Assembly (NCBI GenBank): GCA_963817735.1
Contig: CAWFPP010000003.1
Span: 310,001 to 374,000 of the forward strand
Source of the DNA: Bog-473 sp963817735
Lineage (GTDB): Bacteria > Actinomycetota > Acidimicrobiia > Acidimicrobiales > RAAP-2
DNA length: 64,000 nt
Direction: 5' to 3'
The notes beneath the pieces were generated by a model. That model saw only the letters and a program-made list of their open reading frames with translations, did not search any database and was not told where the DNA came from. This document shows, piece after piece, positions 7,979-18,654 of this stretch; positions within the stretch are counted from its first letter, which is position 1, and each line of letters begins with the position of its first letter. The position numbers were made by a program, and so were the translations under genes.

Positions 7979-8358
7979 CAGGCCTCATCCTCTTCGTCGT
8001 CGTCCAGGTGGTCGTGATCGTGCACTTCGTCGGCCGCCGCCTCGGCTTCGGCGGCCGCCTGCCTCGCCGCCGCCTTCTCCTCGCGCTCGGCGTCCTCCGC
8101 CGCGAGCTTGGCCCGGGCGGCCTCGTGTTCGGCCACCGTCGGTGCCACGTAGGCGCCCTCGGCCTCGAGGATCTCCCGGGCCCGCAGGACGGTCAGCATC
8201 CGGGCGACCTCGCGCTTGACCTGGCTGATGCGCGACGGGTTGTCGAGCTGGCCGGTGGCGAGCTGGAAGCGCAGGTTGAACAGCTCGCGGCGCGACTCGC
8301 CCAGGCGCGAGGACAGCTCGTCGCCGTCCAGCATGGAGAGGTCGTGAGCGGTCGGCAT
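7978..8358 (-). CDS. rpmC: 50S ribosomal protein L29 with acidic C-terminal tail
   Basis: Residues 1-66 are L29: LSMLDGDELSSRLGESRREL, FNLRFQLATGQLDNPSRI and VKREVARMLTVLR. L29 lies beside the peptide exit tunnel. A tail of about 60 residues follows, first an Ala/Glu/Arg helix and then HDHDHLDDDEEDEA. Normal L29 is 60-75 aa; this one is 126. Overlaps flank both ends (TGATG with rplP, 1 bp with rpsQ), so no frameshift is involved. Confidence 0.93.
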   Translation of the reverse strand: MPTAHDLSMLDGDELSSRLGESRRELFNLRFQLATGQLDNPSRISQVKREVARMLTVLRAREILEAEGAYVAPTVAEHEAARAKLAAEDAEREEKAAARQAAAEAEAAADEVHDHDHLDDDEEDEA

Positions 8359-8795
8359 CAGATCGCCACCTCGGCGTGGCCGTGGGTGCCGGGGCGCACG
8401 ACGAAGCGGGCCTTGAAGGGCAGCTTCTGAATGGCGCGCTCCATGGCGGCGCGGGCCAGTTCCTCGTCGACGCCGGCCAGTTCGAACAGCACGCGTCCCG
8501 GGTGCACGACGGCGACCCACAGCTCGGGGTTGCCCTTGCCCGAGCCCATGCGCGTCTCGGCCGGCTTCTGCGTGACGGGCTTGTCCGGGAAGACCCGGAT
8601 CCACACCTTCCCGCCGCGCTTGACGTGACGGGTCATGGCGATTCGGGCGGCCTCGATCTGGCGGGCGGTGAGCCAGCCCGGCTCCATGGCCTGGATCCCG
8701 AAGTCGCCGAACGCCACGGACGTGCCGCCCTTGGCCGCACCCGAGAGCCGGCCCCGCTGTGTCTTGCGGTGCTTGACCTTCTTGGGCATCAACAT
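8358..8795 (-). CDS. rplP: 50S ribosomal protein L16
   Basis: 145 aa: MLMPKKVKHRKTQRGRLSGA, WIRVFPDKPVTQKPAETRMG and GKGNPELWVAVV are the L16 landmarks. L16 organises the A-site tRNA pocket of 50S. The ATG at 8795 lies one base after the rpsC stop. Confidence 0.96.
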   Translation of the reverse strand: MLMPKKVKHRKTQRGRLSGAAKGGTSVAFGDFGIQAMEPGWLTARQIEAARIAMTRHVKRGGKVWIRVFPDKPVTQKPAETRMGSGKGNPELWVAVVHPGRVLFELAGVDEELARAAMERAIQKLPFKARFVVRPGTHGHAEVAI

Positions 8796-8796
8796 G

Positions 8797-9861
8797 TCAG
8801 TCCGACTCCTTGCGGAAGTGCGGCGCCTCATGATGCTGCTGGCGGTTCTGGCGCTCCATCTCCTCGTCCTGGGCCAGCTGGCGCTCCAAGTCGTCGGGCT
8901 CCGTCGGGGCGGGCAGCAGGTCGGCCGGCGGTGTCTCGGCTTCCTCCTCGGTCTCCGTGGTCGCGGCGTCGGACGTCTCCACGGCGTCGGTGTCGGTGTC
9001 GGTGTCGGTGGTCGCCGTCTCGCTGGCTGTCGCCTCGGAGTAGGTGTCCGGCACCTCCACGATCTCTTCCTCGATCTCCTCGACGCCGCCGTCCTCGTCG
9101 GTCGCGAACCCTTCGGCGCGGCGGCGGCCACCTCCGGCGGTGATGAGCCGGCGCGGACCACCCTGGCCCGAGGTCTCACCCACGGCCATGGCGGCCTCCC
9201 GGGTGATCTTGTCCTCGATCGAGACCTTGTACGGGAGGATGTCCCCCTTGTAGATCCATACCTTCACCCCGACGCGACCCGACGTGGTGCGCGCCTCGCG
9301 GAAGCCGTAGTCGATGTCAGCCCGCAGCGTGTGCAGAGGGACCCGGCCCTCGCGGTACTGCTCCTTGCGGGACATCTCCGATCCACCGAGACGGCCCGAG
9401 CACTGCACCTTGATGCCCTGTGCGCCGGCCTTCTGCACGGTCTGGATGGCGCGCTTCATGGCTCGGCGGAAGGCGACCCGTCGCACCAGCTGATCGCAGA
9501 TGCCCTGGGCGATCAGTGCGGCATCGAGCTCAGGCTGCTTGATCTCCTGGATGTTCAGCTGAATCCGGTTCTGCAGACCGGTGATCTCTTCGAGGTGCTT
9601 CTTCAGCCGGTCGGCCTCGGCGCCGCGGCGGCCGATGACGATGCCGGGACGGGCGGTGTGGATGTCGACACGCAGGCGGTCGCGCGTCCGCTCCACCTCA
9701 ATTCGGCTGACGGCCGCGGCCTCGAGCTGCGTCATCAGGTAGTCGCGGATCTTCCAGTCCTCGACCACGAACTCGCGGTAGTTGCGCTCCTCGAACCACC
9801 GGGACTTCCAGTCCGTGGTGATCCCGAGCCGGAAGCCGTAAGGGTTGACCTTCTGGCCCAT
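8797..9861 (-). CDS. rpsC: 30S ribosomal protein S3 with long acidic C-terminal tail
   Basis: Residues 1 to about 225 are S3: MGQKVNPYGFRLGITTDWKS, a KH domain with GIVIGRRGAEADRLKKHL, and the C-terminal GVKVWIYKGDILP. S3 lines the mRNA entry channel. About 125 more residues follow, very rich in Glu, Asp and Thr, including a TDTDTDTD run coded by four 6-bp repeats, and ending HHEAPHFRKESD. At 354 aa it is far above the usual 210-280. The stop is intact and rplP follows at once. Confidence 0.94.
   Translation of the reverse strand: MGQKVNPYGFRLGITTDWKSRWFEERNYREFVVEDWKIRDYLMTQLEAAAVSRIEVERTRDRLRVDIHTARPGIVIGRRGAEADRLKKHLEEITGLQNRIQLNIQEIKQPELDAALIAQGICDQLVRRVAFRRAMKRAIQTVQKAGAQGIKVQCSGRLGGSEMSRKEQYREGRVPLHTLRADIDYGFREARTTSGRVGVKVWIYKGDILPYKVSIEDKITREAAMAVGETSGQGGPRRLITAGGGRRRAEGFATDEDGGVEEIEEEIVEVPDTYSEATASETATTDTDTDTDAVETSDAATTETEEEAETPPADLLPAPTEPDDLERQLAQDEEMERQNRQQHHEAPHFRKESD
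8986..9009 (-). repeat. Hexanucleotide tandem repeat in rpsC tail
   Basis: Four perfect copies of gtcggt on the plus strand, read as ACC GAC units and coding Thr-Asp repeats in the S3 tail. The unit is in frame, so copy-number changes would lengthen or shorten the tail without breaking the gene. Confidence 0.85.
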
Positions 9862-10578
9862 CTACTCGTCCTCGCTGTTCTCGTCGGCGTCGGCAGCGGC
9901 CGACTCTTCGTCGTCGGCCGTCGAATCCTCGACGACGTCGTCCTCGTCCACGCCCCCGTCAACCGTGTCCGCCTCGGTCGCCTCGGTCGCCTCGGTCGCC
10001 TCGGGCTCGGCATCCGCCAGCGCCTGGTCGGTGATGTCCTCGTCCGCCTCTTCGGCTTCCGCCGCAGCCGCCTTCTCGGCCTCGGCCGTGGCCTGAGCGG
10101 CCCGGCGGCGCGTCAAGCGGCCGGACAGGTCGGCCCGCCGCCGAGAGGACTCGACCCGGCGGGACCGGTTGGAACTCACCGCCTCCATGCGCTTGCGGCG
10201 CAGATCGAGCTTGTCGGCGGGCAGCCGGCTCACGATGATCGTGATGTGGCAGGTCCGCTTGCGGATCCGGGTGGCCCGGCCCCGGGCCCGGGGCCGCCAG
10301 CGCTTCATGGTGGCACCCTCGTCGGCGTAGCAGGCCGACACGTAGAGCTCCTCGGGGTTCTGGGAGTCATTGTGCGCGGCGTTGGCCACGGCCGACGCCA
10401 GCACCTTGCCGATGACCTCGGCCGCCTCGCGCTCGACACCATTGAGGATCTCGGCGGCGCGCTGGACGTCCTCGCCGCGGATCAGGTCGAGGACCTGGCG
10501 CGCCTTGGAAGCCGACATCCCGCTGTGGCGGTGGACGGCCCGCGTGCCGGGACGCTCGTTCGTCTTGGTCGCCGTCAT
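9862..10578 (-). CDS. rplV: 50S ribosomal protein L22 with long acidic C-terminal tail
   Basis: Residues 1 to about 120 are L22: SASKARQVLDLIRGEDVQRA and KRWRPRARGRATRIRKRTCH; its hairpin narrows the exit tunnel. Then comes a basic stretch (SSNRSRRVESSRRR) and about 85 acidic residues including TEATEATEAD and VDEDDVVEDSTADDEE. The 238 aa are about twice the usual 110-130. It starts with an ATGA overlap with rpsS and ends directly before rpsC. Confidence 0.94.
   Translation of the reverse strand: MTATKTNERPGTRAVHRHSGMSASKARQVLDLIRGEDVQRAAEILNGVEREAAEVIGKVLASAVANAAHNDSQNPEELYVSACYADEGATMKRWRPRARGRATRIRKRTCHITIIVSRLPADKLDLRRKRMEAVSSNRSRRVESSRRRADLSGRLTRRRAAQATAEAEKAAAAEAEEADEDITDQALADAEPEATEATEATEADTVDGGVDEDDVVEDSTADDEESAAADADENSEDE
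9971..10006 (-). repeat. Nine-base tandem repeat in rplV tail
   Basis: Three perfect copies of gcctcggtc plus a fourth with one mismatch (plus strand). On the coding strand they give the Glu-Ala-Thr repeat of the L22 tail. They are in frame. Confidence 0.85.
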
Positions 10579-10853
10579 CGGCGGGCTCCCCGCTCCTGCC
10601 CGGCGTGGTAGCGGAACGTGCGCGTGGGTGCGAACTCGCCCAACTTGTGGCCCACCATGGACTCGGTCACGTAGACCGGCACATGGCGGCGGCCGTCGTG
10701 CACGGCGATGGTGTGCCCGACCATGTCCGGGATGATGGTGGAGCGGCGTGACCAGGTCTTGATGACCTTCTTGTCACCGCTCGAGTTCAAGACGTCGACC
10801 TTCTTGAGCAGATGGTCGTCGACGAAGGGTCCCTTCTTCAGGCTACGCGGCAT
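10575..10853 (-). CDS. rpsS: 30S ribosomal protein S19
   Basis: 92 aa, normal length: MPRSLKKGPFVDDHLLKKV and WSRRSTIIPDMVGHTIAVHDG with GHKLGEFAPTRTFRYH. S19 lies in the head of 30S beside S13. Its stop overlaps the rplV start (ATGA). Confidence 0.96.
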   Translation of the reverse strand: MPRSLKKGPFVDDHLLKKVDVLNSSGDKKVIKTWSRRSTIIPDMVGHTIAVHDGRRHVPVYVTESMVGHKLGEFAPTRTFRYHAGQERGARR

Positions 10854-10871
10854 GCTTCCTCAACCCCTCGT

Positions 10872-11708
10872 CTACCGCCGCGCGCCGCGGGTACGGCGCC
10901 GGCGCACGATCATCGAATTGGACTTCTTGTTGCGGGCGCGGGTGCGGCCCTCGGGCTTGCCCCAGGGCGACACCGGGTGGCGGCCACCGGAGGACTTGCC
11001 CTCGCCTCCACCCAGCGGGTGATCGACGGGGTTCATGGCGACACCGCGTGTCTGCGGCCGCTTTCCCTTCCAGCGGTTGCGGCCGGCCTTGCCCACCTTG
11101 ACCAGCTCGGCCTCGGAGTTCCCGACCACGCCGAGGGTGCCCCGGCAGTCGATGGAGACGCGGCGCATTTCCGTCGAGGGCAGCCGCAGCGTGGCGAAGA
11201 CCCCTTCCTTGGCGACGAGCTGCACGCTCATTCCTGCGCCGCGGGCCATTTTGCCGCCGCCGCCCGGACGGAGCTCGACGTTGTGGATGGTGGAGCCGAC
11301 CGGGATGTAGCGCAGCGGGAGCGCGTTGCCGGGCCGGATGTCGGCGCCCTGTCCGCTCTGCAGCTTGTCGCCGACCTTCACGCCGGCCGGGGCCAGGATG
11401 TAGCGCTTCTCGCCGTCCACATAGTGCAGGAGGGCGATGCGGGCGTTGCGGTTGGGGTCGTACTCAATGGACGCGACCTTGGCCGGGATGCCGTCCTTGT
11501 TGCGGCGGAAGTCGATGACCCGGTATTGCTGCTTGTGGCCGCCGCCACGGTGACGCGCCGTCTTGCGGCCGTGATTGTTGCGGCCGCCGGTCTGCGGCTT
11601 GGGGGCGAGCAGCGACTTCTCGGGGCGGTCGCGTGTGATCTCGGAGAAGTCCGAGACGGTCTGGAACCGCCGTCCGGGGCTGGTGGGCTTGCGTGAGCGA
11701 AGTGGCAT
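10872..11708 (-). CDS. rplB: 50S ribosomal protein L2
   Basis: 278 aa. Contains HRGGGHKQQYRVIDFRRNKD, GAGMSVQLVAKEG and the catalytic-centre-proximal region MNPVDHPLGGGEGKSSGGRH. L2 is needed for subunit association and peptidyl-transferase activity. It sits 12 bp after rplW and 18 bp before rpsS. Confidence 0.97.
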   Translation of the reverse strand: MPLRSRKPTSPGRRFQTVSDFSEITRDRPEKSLLAPKPQTGGRNNHGRKTARHRGGGHKQQYRVIDFRRNKDGIPAKVASIEYDPNRNARIALLHYVDGEKRYILAPAGVKVGDKLQSGQGADIRPGNALPLRYIPVGSTIHNVELRPGGGGKMARGAGMSVQLVAKEGVFATLRLPSTEMRRVSIDCRGTLGVVGNSEAELVKVGKAGRNRWKGKRPQTRGVAMNPVDHPLGGGEGKSSGGRHPVSPWGKPEGRTRARNKKSNSMIVRRRRTRGARR

Positions 11709-11720
11709 GAGATTCCCTGA

Positions 11721-12011
11721 TCAGCGCTCGAAGAGGTCGATGGAGTCGTCCGGGTGCAGTGTCACGATGGCGCGCTTGGTGTCGGGGCGCTTGCCCTTCA
11801 CGTTGGTGCGCCGGTTGCGCGTCGACTTTCCCTTGCGGTTGAGCGTGTTGACCTTGGTCACCCGCACGCTGAAGGCCTGCTCCACGGCGTGCCGGACGTC
11901 GATCTTGGTGGCCCGGGGATCGACGATGAAGACGTAGACGCTCTGGTCCATCAGCGCGTAGCTCTTCTCGGAGACGACCGGGCGGATCAGCACGGACATG
12001 GCGTCACGCAT
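11721..12011 (-). CDS. rplW: 50S ribosomal protein L23
   Basis: 96 aa: LIRPVVSEKSYALMDQSVYV and KVNTLNRKGKSTRNRRTNVK. L23 is the docking site for trigger factor and SRP at the tunnel exit. I use the ATG at 12011 (MRDAMSVL), which overlaps the rplD end by 8 bp. An ATG four codons later (11999) is possible. Confidence 0.95.
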   Translation of the reverse strand: MRDAMSVLIRPVVSEKSYALMDQSVYVFIVDPRATKIDVRHAVEQAFSVRVTKVNTLNRKGKSTRNRRTNVKGKRPDTKRAIVTLHPDDSIDLFER

Positions 12012-12960
12012 CGGTGCCGGCCTCCTCGTCGTTCGCCGGCTCGGACACGGCCTCGTCGGTCACTTCGGCTGCCTCGGGCTCGGCGTCGACCTGGGCCGTG
12101 GCCGCGGGCTCGTCCTCTGCCGCTGCCTCGGTAGCCTTCGTCGCCTTGGTGGCCTTCGTGGCCTTCGTGGCCTTGATGGCCTTGACCGGCTTCTCGGCCT
12201 TGGCCGCCTTGACCGGCTCCTCGGCCTCTGCCGGCGGCTCGGGCGCCTCCTCCACCTCGTGTGTCCCGGAGAAGTCCGTGGTGGACGTGGGCAGGGTGGC
12301 GTCGGAGAAGACGAGCCAGTCGGCCCGCAGCACGTCGTGGGCCGAAAGCTCGCCGAAGGTGGTGGTCTGCACCTGGGGCAGGTTGGCGAACGAGCGCTCG
12401 ACGTCGAGCTCGTGCTGCCCGAGCACCACCAGCACGGAGCCGTTCAGCTTGAGCTTGCGCACGATGGTGGCGGCGTCCTTGGTCTTGGGCGCCTCGATCT
12501 TCCAGTCGTCGACGACGACGATCTGCCCGATGTCCGCCCGGTCGCTGAGGGCGGAGAGGAGAGCCAGGCGGACCATCTTGCGCGGGGTGCGCTGCGCGTA
12601 GCTGCGCGGCTTCGGCCCCAGGGCCACCCCACCGCCGGTCATGTTCGGCGAGCGGCTCGAACCCTGGCGGGCCCGGCCGGTGCCCTTCTGGCGGAACGGC
12701 TTGGCGCCGCCGCCGCGGACCTCGGAGCGGGTCTTGGTCGACTGGGTGCCCGCCCGGGCCGCCGCCAGCTGGGCGGTCACGACCTGGTGCAGCAGGGCGC
12801 GGTTGGGCTCCAGGCCGAACACGGTGGGCTCGAGGTCCACCGTTCCCAGGTCGTGGCCTGCCGCGTTGCGGTGCGGGGCGGTGCGGGCGACGGGGGCGGG
12901 ACGCTCCTTGCGCACCGAGTGGCGCAACACCGTGCCGGCCCGTGCCGTGTCGATCGTCAT
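12004..12960 (-). CDS. rplD: 50S ribosomal protein L4 with Lys/Ala/Thr-repeat and acidic tail
   Basis: Residues 1 to about 225 are L4: STKTRSEVRGGGAKPFRQKG, TGRARQGSSRSPNMTGGG and VVVDDWKIEAPKTKD. L4 reaches into the exit tunnel and in enterobacteria represses its operon. The last ~93 residues are extra: an acidic-Pro segment, an alternating KAT repeat (KATKATKATKATKATEA), then an acidic end. Total 318 aa against the usual 205-225. It overlaps rplC by ATGA. Confidence 0.94.
   Translation of the reverse strand: MTIDTARAGTVLRHSVRKERPAPVARTAPHRNAAGHDLGTVDLEPTVFGLEPNRALLHQVVTAQLAAARAGTQSTKTRSEVRGGGAKPFRQKGTGRARQGSSRSPNMTGGGVALGPKPRSYAQRTPRKMVRLALLSALSDRADIGQIVVVDDWKIEAPKTKDAATIVRKLKLNGSVLVVLGQHELDVERSFANLPQVQTTTFGELSAHDVLRADWLVFSDATLPTSTTDFSGTHEVEEAPEPPAEAEEPVKAAKAEKPVKAIKATKATKATKATKATEAAAEDEPAATAQVDAEPEAAEVTDEAVSEPANDEEAGTDA
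12131..12184 (-). repeat. Degenerate nine-base tandem repeat in rplD tail
   Basis: Six consecutive imperfect copies of a 9-bp unit (plus strand form gtggccttc). On the coding strand the unit gives Lys-Ala-Thr or a close variant. It is in frame with rplD and is the same repeat length as those in rplV and rplJ, but a different sequence. Confidence 0.75.
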
Positions 12961-13616
12961 CGCGTCCTCCCGGCCTTGGACGGGGCCTTGACCGAGTTGC
13001 GCAGCACCACGACGCTGCCCCGGGCCCCGGGCACGGCACCCTTGACCAGGACCAGCTCGCGCTCGGCGTCGGCGGAGACCACCTCGAGGTTGAGGGCCGT
13101 CACCTGGGTGCCACCCATCTGGCCGGCCATACGGGTGCCCTTGAACACACGGGACGGCGTCGCACAGGCCCCGATGGCGCCCGGCACGCGGTGGCTGCGG
13201 TGGTTTCCGTGCGAGGCGCCCTGGCCCTTGAAGTTGTGGCGCTTCATGCCGCCGGCGAAGCCCTTGCCCTTGCTGACCGCAATGGCGTCCACCCGCTCGC
13301 CGGCCTCCCAGAGGTCGGCGGCCAGCTCCTGGCCCACCGTGTAGTCGGCCACGTCATCGAGACGAAGTTCGACGAGCGCCCGGCCCGGGTTGACCCCGGC
13401 CTTGGCGTAGTGGCCGAGCTGGGGCTTGGTCAGCGTCGAGTTGCGGCGGAATCCCCACGTCACCTGCAGGGCGGCGTAGCCGTCGGTCTCGGGGGTCTTG
13501 ACCTGGACCACGCGCACGGGCGCGACTTTCAGGACCGTCACCGGTACGGCGCGGTTCTGGTCGTCCCAGACCTGGGTCATGCCGACTTTTTCGCCGACGA
13601 TGGCCTTGCTTGCCAC
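12957..13616 (-). CDS. rplC: 50S ribosomal protein L3
   Basis: 219 aa beginning VASKAIVGEKVGMTQVWDDQ, with SKGKGFAGGMKRHNFKGQGA and SHRVPGAIGACATPSRVFKG. L3 is an early 50S assembly protein near the peptidyl-transferase centre. The GTG at 13616 is chosen because it gives the family N-terminus and has AGGACAG upstream. The upstream in-frame extension lacks L3 similarity. This gene follows a 270-bp non-coding gap. Confidence 0.95.
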   Translation of the reverse strand: MASKAIVGEKVGMTQVWDDQNRAVPVTVLKVAPVRVVQVKTPETDGYAALQVTWGFRRNSTLTKPQLGHYAKAGVNPGRALVELRLDDVADYTVGQELAADLWEAGERVDAIAVSKGKGFAGGMKRHNFKGQGASHGNHRSHRVPGAIGACATPSRVFKGTRMAGQMGGTQVTALNLEVVSADAERELVLVKGAVPGARGSVVVLRNSVKAPSKAGRTR

Positions 13617-13886
13617 GTGTCCTGTCCTTTTCAGTCTGCTGTCGTGTGCCGTGCGCCGGTCTTCCCTGCGCACGCCAACGCTCCGCCCGGGAATCCCGAG
13701 CGGAGCGCTCGAATGGTTCGGCGTGAGGTACCGACGAGGCCGGCTCTCACGCACGTCTGTTGTGGTCGGCAGCACCGCAGTGCCGCTCTTTTCGCCCCTG
13801 AACTGCCCAATTGGGCAGCCCGCGACGTTACACCATCGGCCCATCCCCCTGCCAGGCGTCCGGCGGGGAGTCGGGGTGACCGGCCG
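13617..13886 (-). promoter_or_regulatory. Leader-like gap between rpsJ and rplC
   Basis: In most bacteria rpsJ and rplC are nearly contiguous; here 270 bp separate them. On the minus strand, in transcription order, I see a weak promoter-like pair (TAACGT around 13828-13833 with CTGGCA about 19 bp upstream), a 16-bp palindrome at 13803-13818, and a strong hairpin at 13679-13707. No open frame with coding character is present. The layout suggests an internal promoter with an autoregulatory or attenuating leader for the rplC-onward genes. This is inference from position and symmetry. Confidence 0.4.
13679..13707 (-). promoter_or_regulatory. Strong hairpin in the rplC leader
   Basis: Eight paired bases (CGCTCCGC with GCGGAGCG), one mismatch, four more pairs (CGGG with CCCG) and a 3-nt loop. 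It has no U-tract downstream, so it is not a classical intrinsic terminator. It lies about 63 nt before the rplC start and could be a protein-binding or attenuator structure. Confidence 0.45.
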
Positions 13887-14212
13887 TCAGGCCGTCTGGA
13901 TCTTGATCTCGATGTCCACGCCGGCCGGCAGGTCGAGCCGCTGGAGCGAGTCGACCGTCTTGGGCGTGTGCTCGACGATGTCGACCAGGCGTTTGTGCAC
14001 CCGCATCTCGAAGTGCTCGCGGGAGTCCTTGTACTTGTGCGGCGAACGGATCACCGTGTAGCGGTGCTTGTCGGTCGGCAGCGGCACCGGCCCGAGCACC
14101 TTGGCCTGGGTCCGGAGGACCGTCTGCACGATCTTCTCAGTCGACTGGTCGAGGATCTCGTGGTCGTAGGCCTTCAGCCGGATCCGGATCTTCTGCTTCG
14201 GGCCGTCGGCCA

Positions 14213-14213
<1 letters not shown>
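13887..14213 (-). CDS. rpsJ: 30S ribosomal protein S10
   Basis: 108 aa: KIRIRLKAYDHEILDQSTEK, GPVPLPTDKHRYTVIRSPH and SREHFEMRVHKRLVDI. S10 also acts with NusB in transcription antitermination. Its ATG overlaps the tuf stop by one base (TAATG), joining the str cluster directly to the S10 cluster. Confidence 0.97.
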
Positions 14214-15400
<1,187 letters not shown>

Positions 15401-15505
15401 CGCCTCGCTACTCCCTGCTCCTTGTCATGGCCACGGTGGCCCTGACGCTGTCTGTGTGTGCGATCTGGTCTGAATCCGGTCCGGTCCGCTCCGGGCCGAT
15501 CGGGG

Positions 15506-17605
<2,100 letters not shown>

Positions 17606-17659
17606 GGTGCTATCTCTTGCTCGTGATCGTGTGGTTGTGGTTCGGGGGGGTCGTCTCCA

Positions 17660-18130
17660 CTACCAGCGGTAGTGGGCGAAGGCGCGGTTCGACTCGGCCA
17701 TCTTGTGCATGTCCTCGCGGCGCTTCACCGAGGCCCCGATGTTGTTGGAGGCGTCGAGGATCTCGTTGGCCAGGCGCTCGGCCATGGTCTTCTCCCGGCG
17801 CTGGCGCGAGTACGTGGTCAGCCAGCGGATGGCCAGCGTGGTGGCTCGGCGGGGGCGGACCTCGACGGGCACCTGGTAGGTCGCCCCACCGACGCGGCGG
17901 GACTTGACCTCGACCTCGGGGCGCGTGTTCTCGACGGCGCGCTTGAGCGCGGCCACGGGGTCCCCGCCCGACTTCTCCTGCACCTGCTCGAGGGCGTTGT
18001 AGACGATGCGCTCGGCCAGCGTCCGCTTGCCGCGCGACAGGATCTTGTTGACGAACTGGGTCACCAGGACCGAGCGGTAGACGGGGTCCGGCGCGAGCTC
18101 GCGGCGGGTGGCGGGTCCATTGCGGGGCAT
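17660..18130 (-). CDS. rpsG: 30S ribosomal protein S7
   Basis: 156 aa, the exact family length: MPRNGPATRRELAPDPVYRS, FVNKILSRGKRTLAERIVYN and REDMHKMAESNRAFAHYRW. S7 nucleates the 30S head and represses the str operon in E. coli. It sits 2 bp downstream of rpsL. Confidence 0.97.
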   Translation of the reverse strand: MPRNGPATRRELAPDPVYRSVLVTQFVNKILSRGKRTLAERIVYNALEQVQEKSGGDPVAALKRAVENTRPEVEVKSRRVGGATYQVPVEVRPRRATTLAIRWLTTYSRQRREKTMAERLANEILDASNNIGASVKRREDMHKMAESNRAFAHYRW

Positions 18131-18132
18131 GC

Positions 18133-18504
18133 CTAAGACTCCTTCTTGGCGCCGTAGCGACTGCGGGCCTGGCTGCGCTCGCGCACGCCCGAGGTGTCGA
18201 GCGCCCCGCGCACGACCTTGTAGCGGACACCAGGCAGGTCCTTCACCCGGCCGCCGCGGACGAGCACGATGGAGTGCTCTTGGAGGTTGTGGCCGACACC
18301 GGGGATGTAGGCCGTGATCTCGACGCCCGAGGACAGGCGGACGCGCGCCACCTTGCGCAGGGCCGAGTTCGGCTTCTTGGGGGTGGTCGTGTAGACGCGG
18401 GTGCACACCCCCCGGCGCTGGGGCGCGCCCTTCAAGGCGGGGGTCTTGGTCTTGGTCACCTTGGCCTGCCGTCCCTTGCGGACGAGCTGGGCGATTGTGG
18501 GCAC
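18133..18504 (-). CDS. rpsL: 30S ribosomal protein S12
   Basis: 123 aa from a GTG start at 18504 (VPTIAQLVRKGRQAKVTKTK) preceded by GAGAGGG. The decoding-centre loops TTPKKPNSALRKVARVRL and PGVGHNLQEHSIVLVRGGRV are intact. The lysine positions associated with streptomycin resistance look wild type. It is the first gene of the run. Confidence 0.97.
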   Translation of the reverse strand: MPTIAQLVRKGRQAKVTKTKTPALKGAPQRRGVCTRVYTTTPKKPNSALRKVARVRLSSGVEITAYIPGVGHNLQEHSIVLVRGGRVKDLPGVRYKVVRGALDTSGVRERSQARSRYGAKKES

Positions 18505-18587
18505 ACGTTCCCTCTCGATAATCAGAATGTGAATCCCATGCGCAGGGCGCTGACGCGCTGGCCGAAGCCGCACATGGCAGGGAGTAA

Positions 18588-18616
18588 ATCATAGCGGCTG
18601 CCTGGGGTTCCGACAA
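18588..18616 (-). promoter_or_regulatory. Promoter of the str operon (rpsL)
   Basis: TTGTCG (18611-18616), a 17-bp spacer and TATGAT (18588-18593) on the minus strand, about 84 bp before the rpsL GTG. This is a near-consensus housekeeping promoter in very GC-rich surroundings. It is well placed to drive the long rpsL-to-map transcript. Confidence 0.75.
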
Positions 18617-18654
18617 TCGCGGGACTGGGCCGGTTGCCGCCCCGACCGCCCGGC

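Noticed and set aside
15429..15441. GGCCAC-G-GTGGCC inverted repeat between fusA and tuf as an operator or terminator
   Set aside because: A short GC-rich repeat like this is expected by chance in such DNA; no U-run and no promoter nearby.
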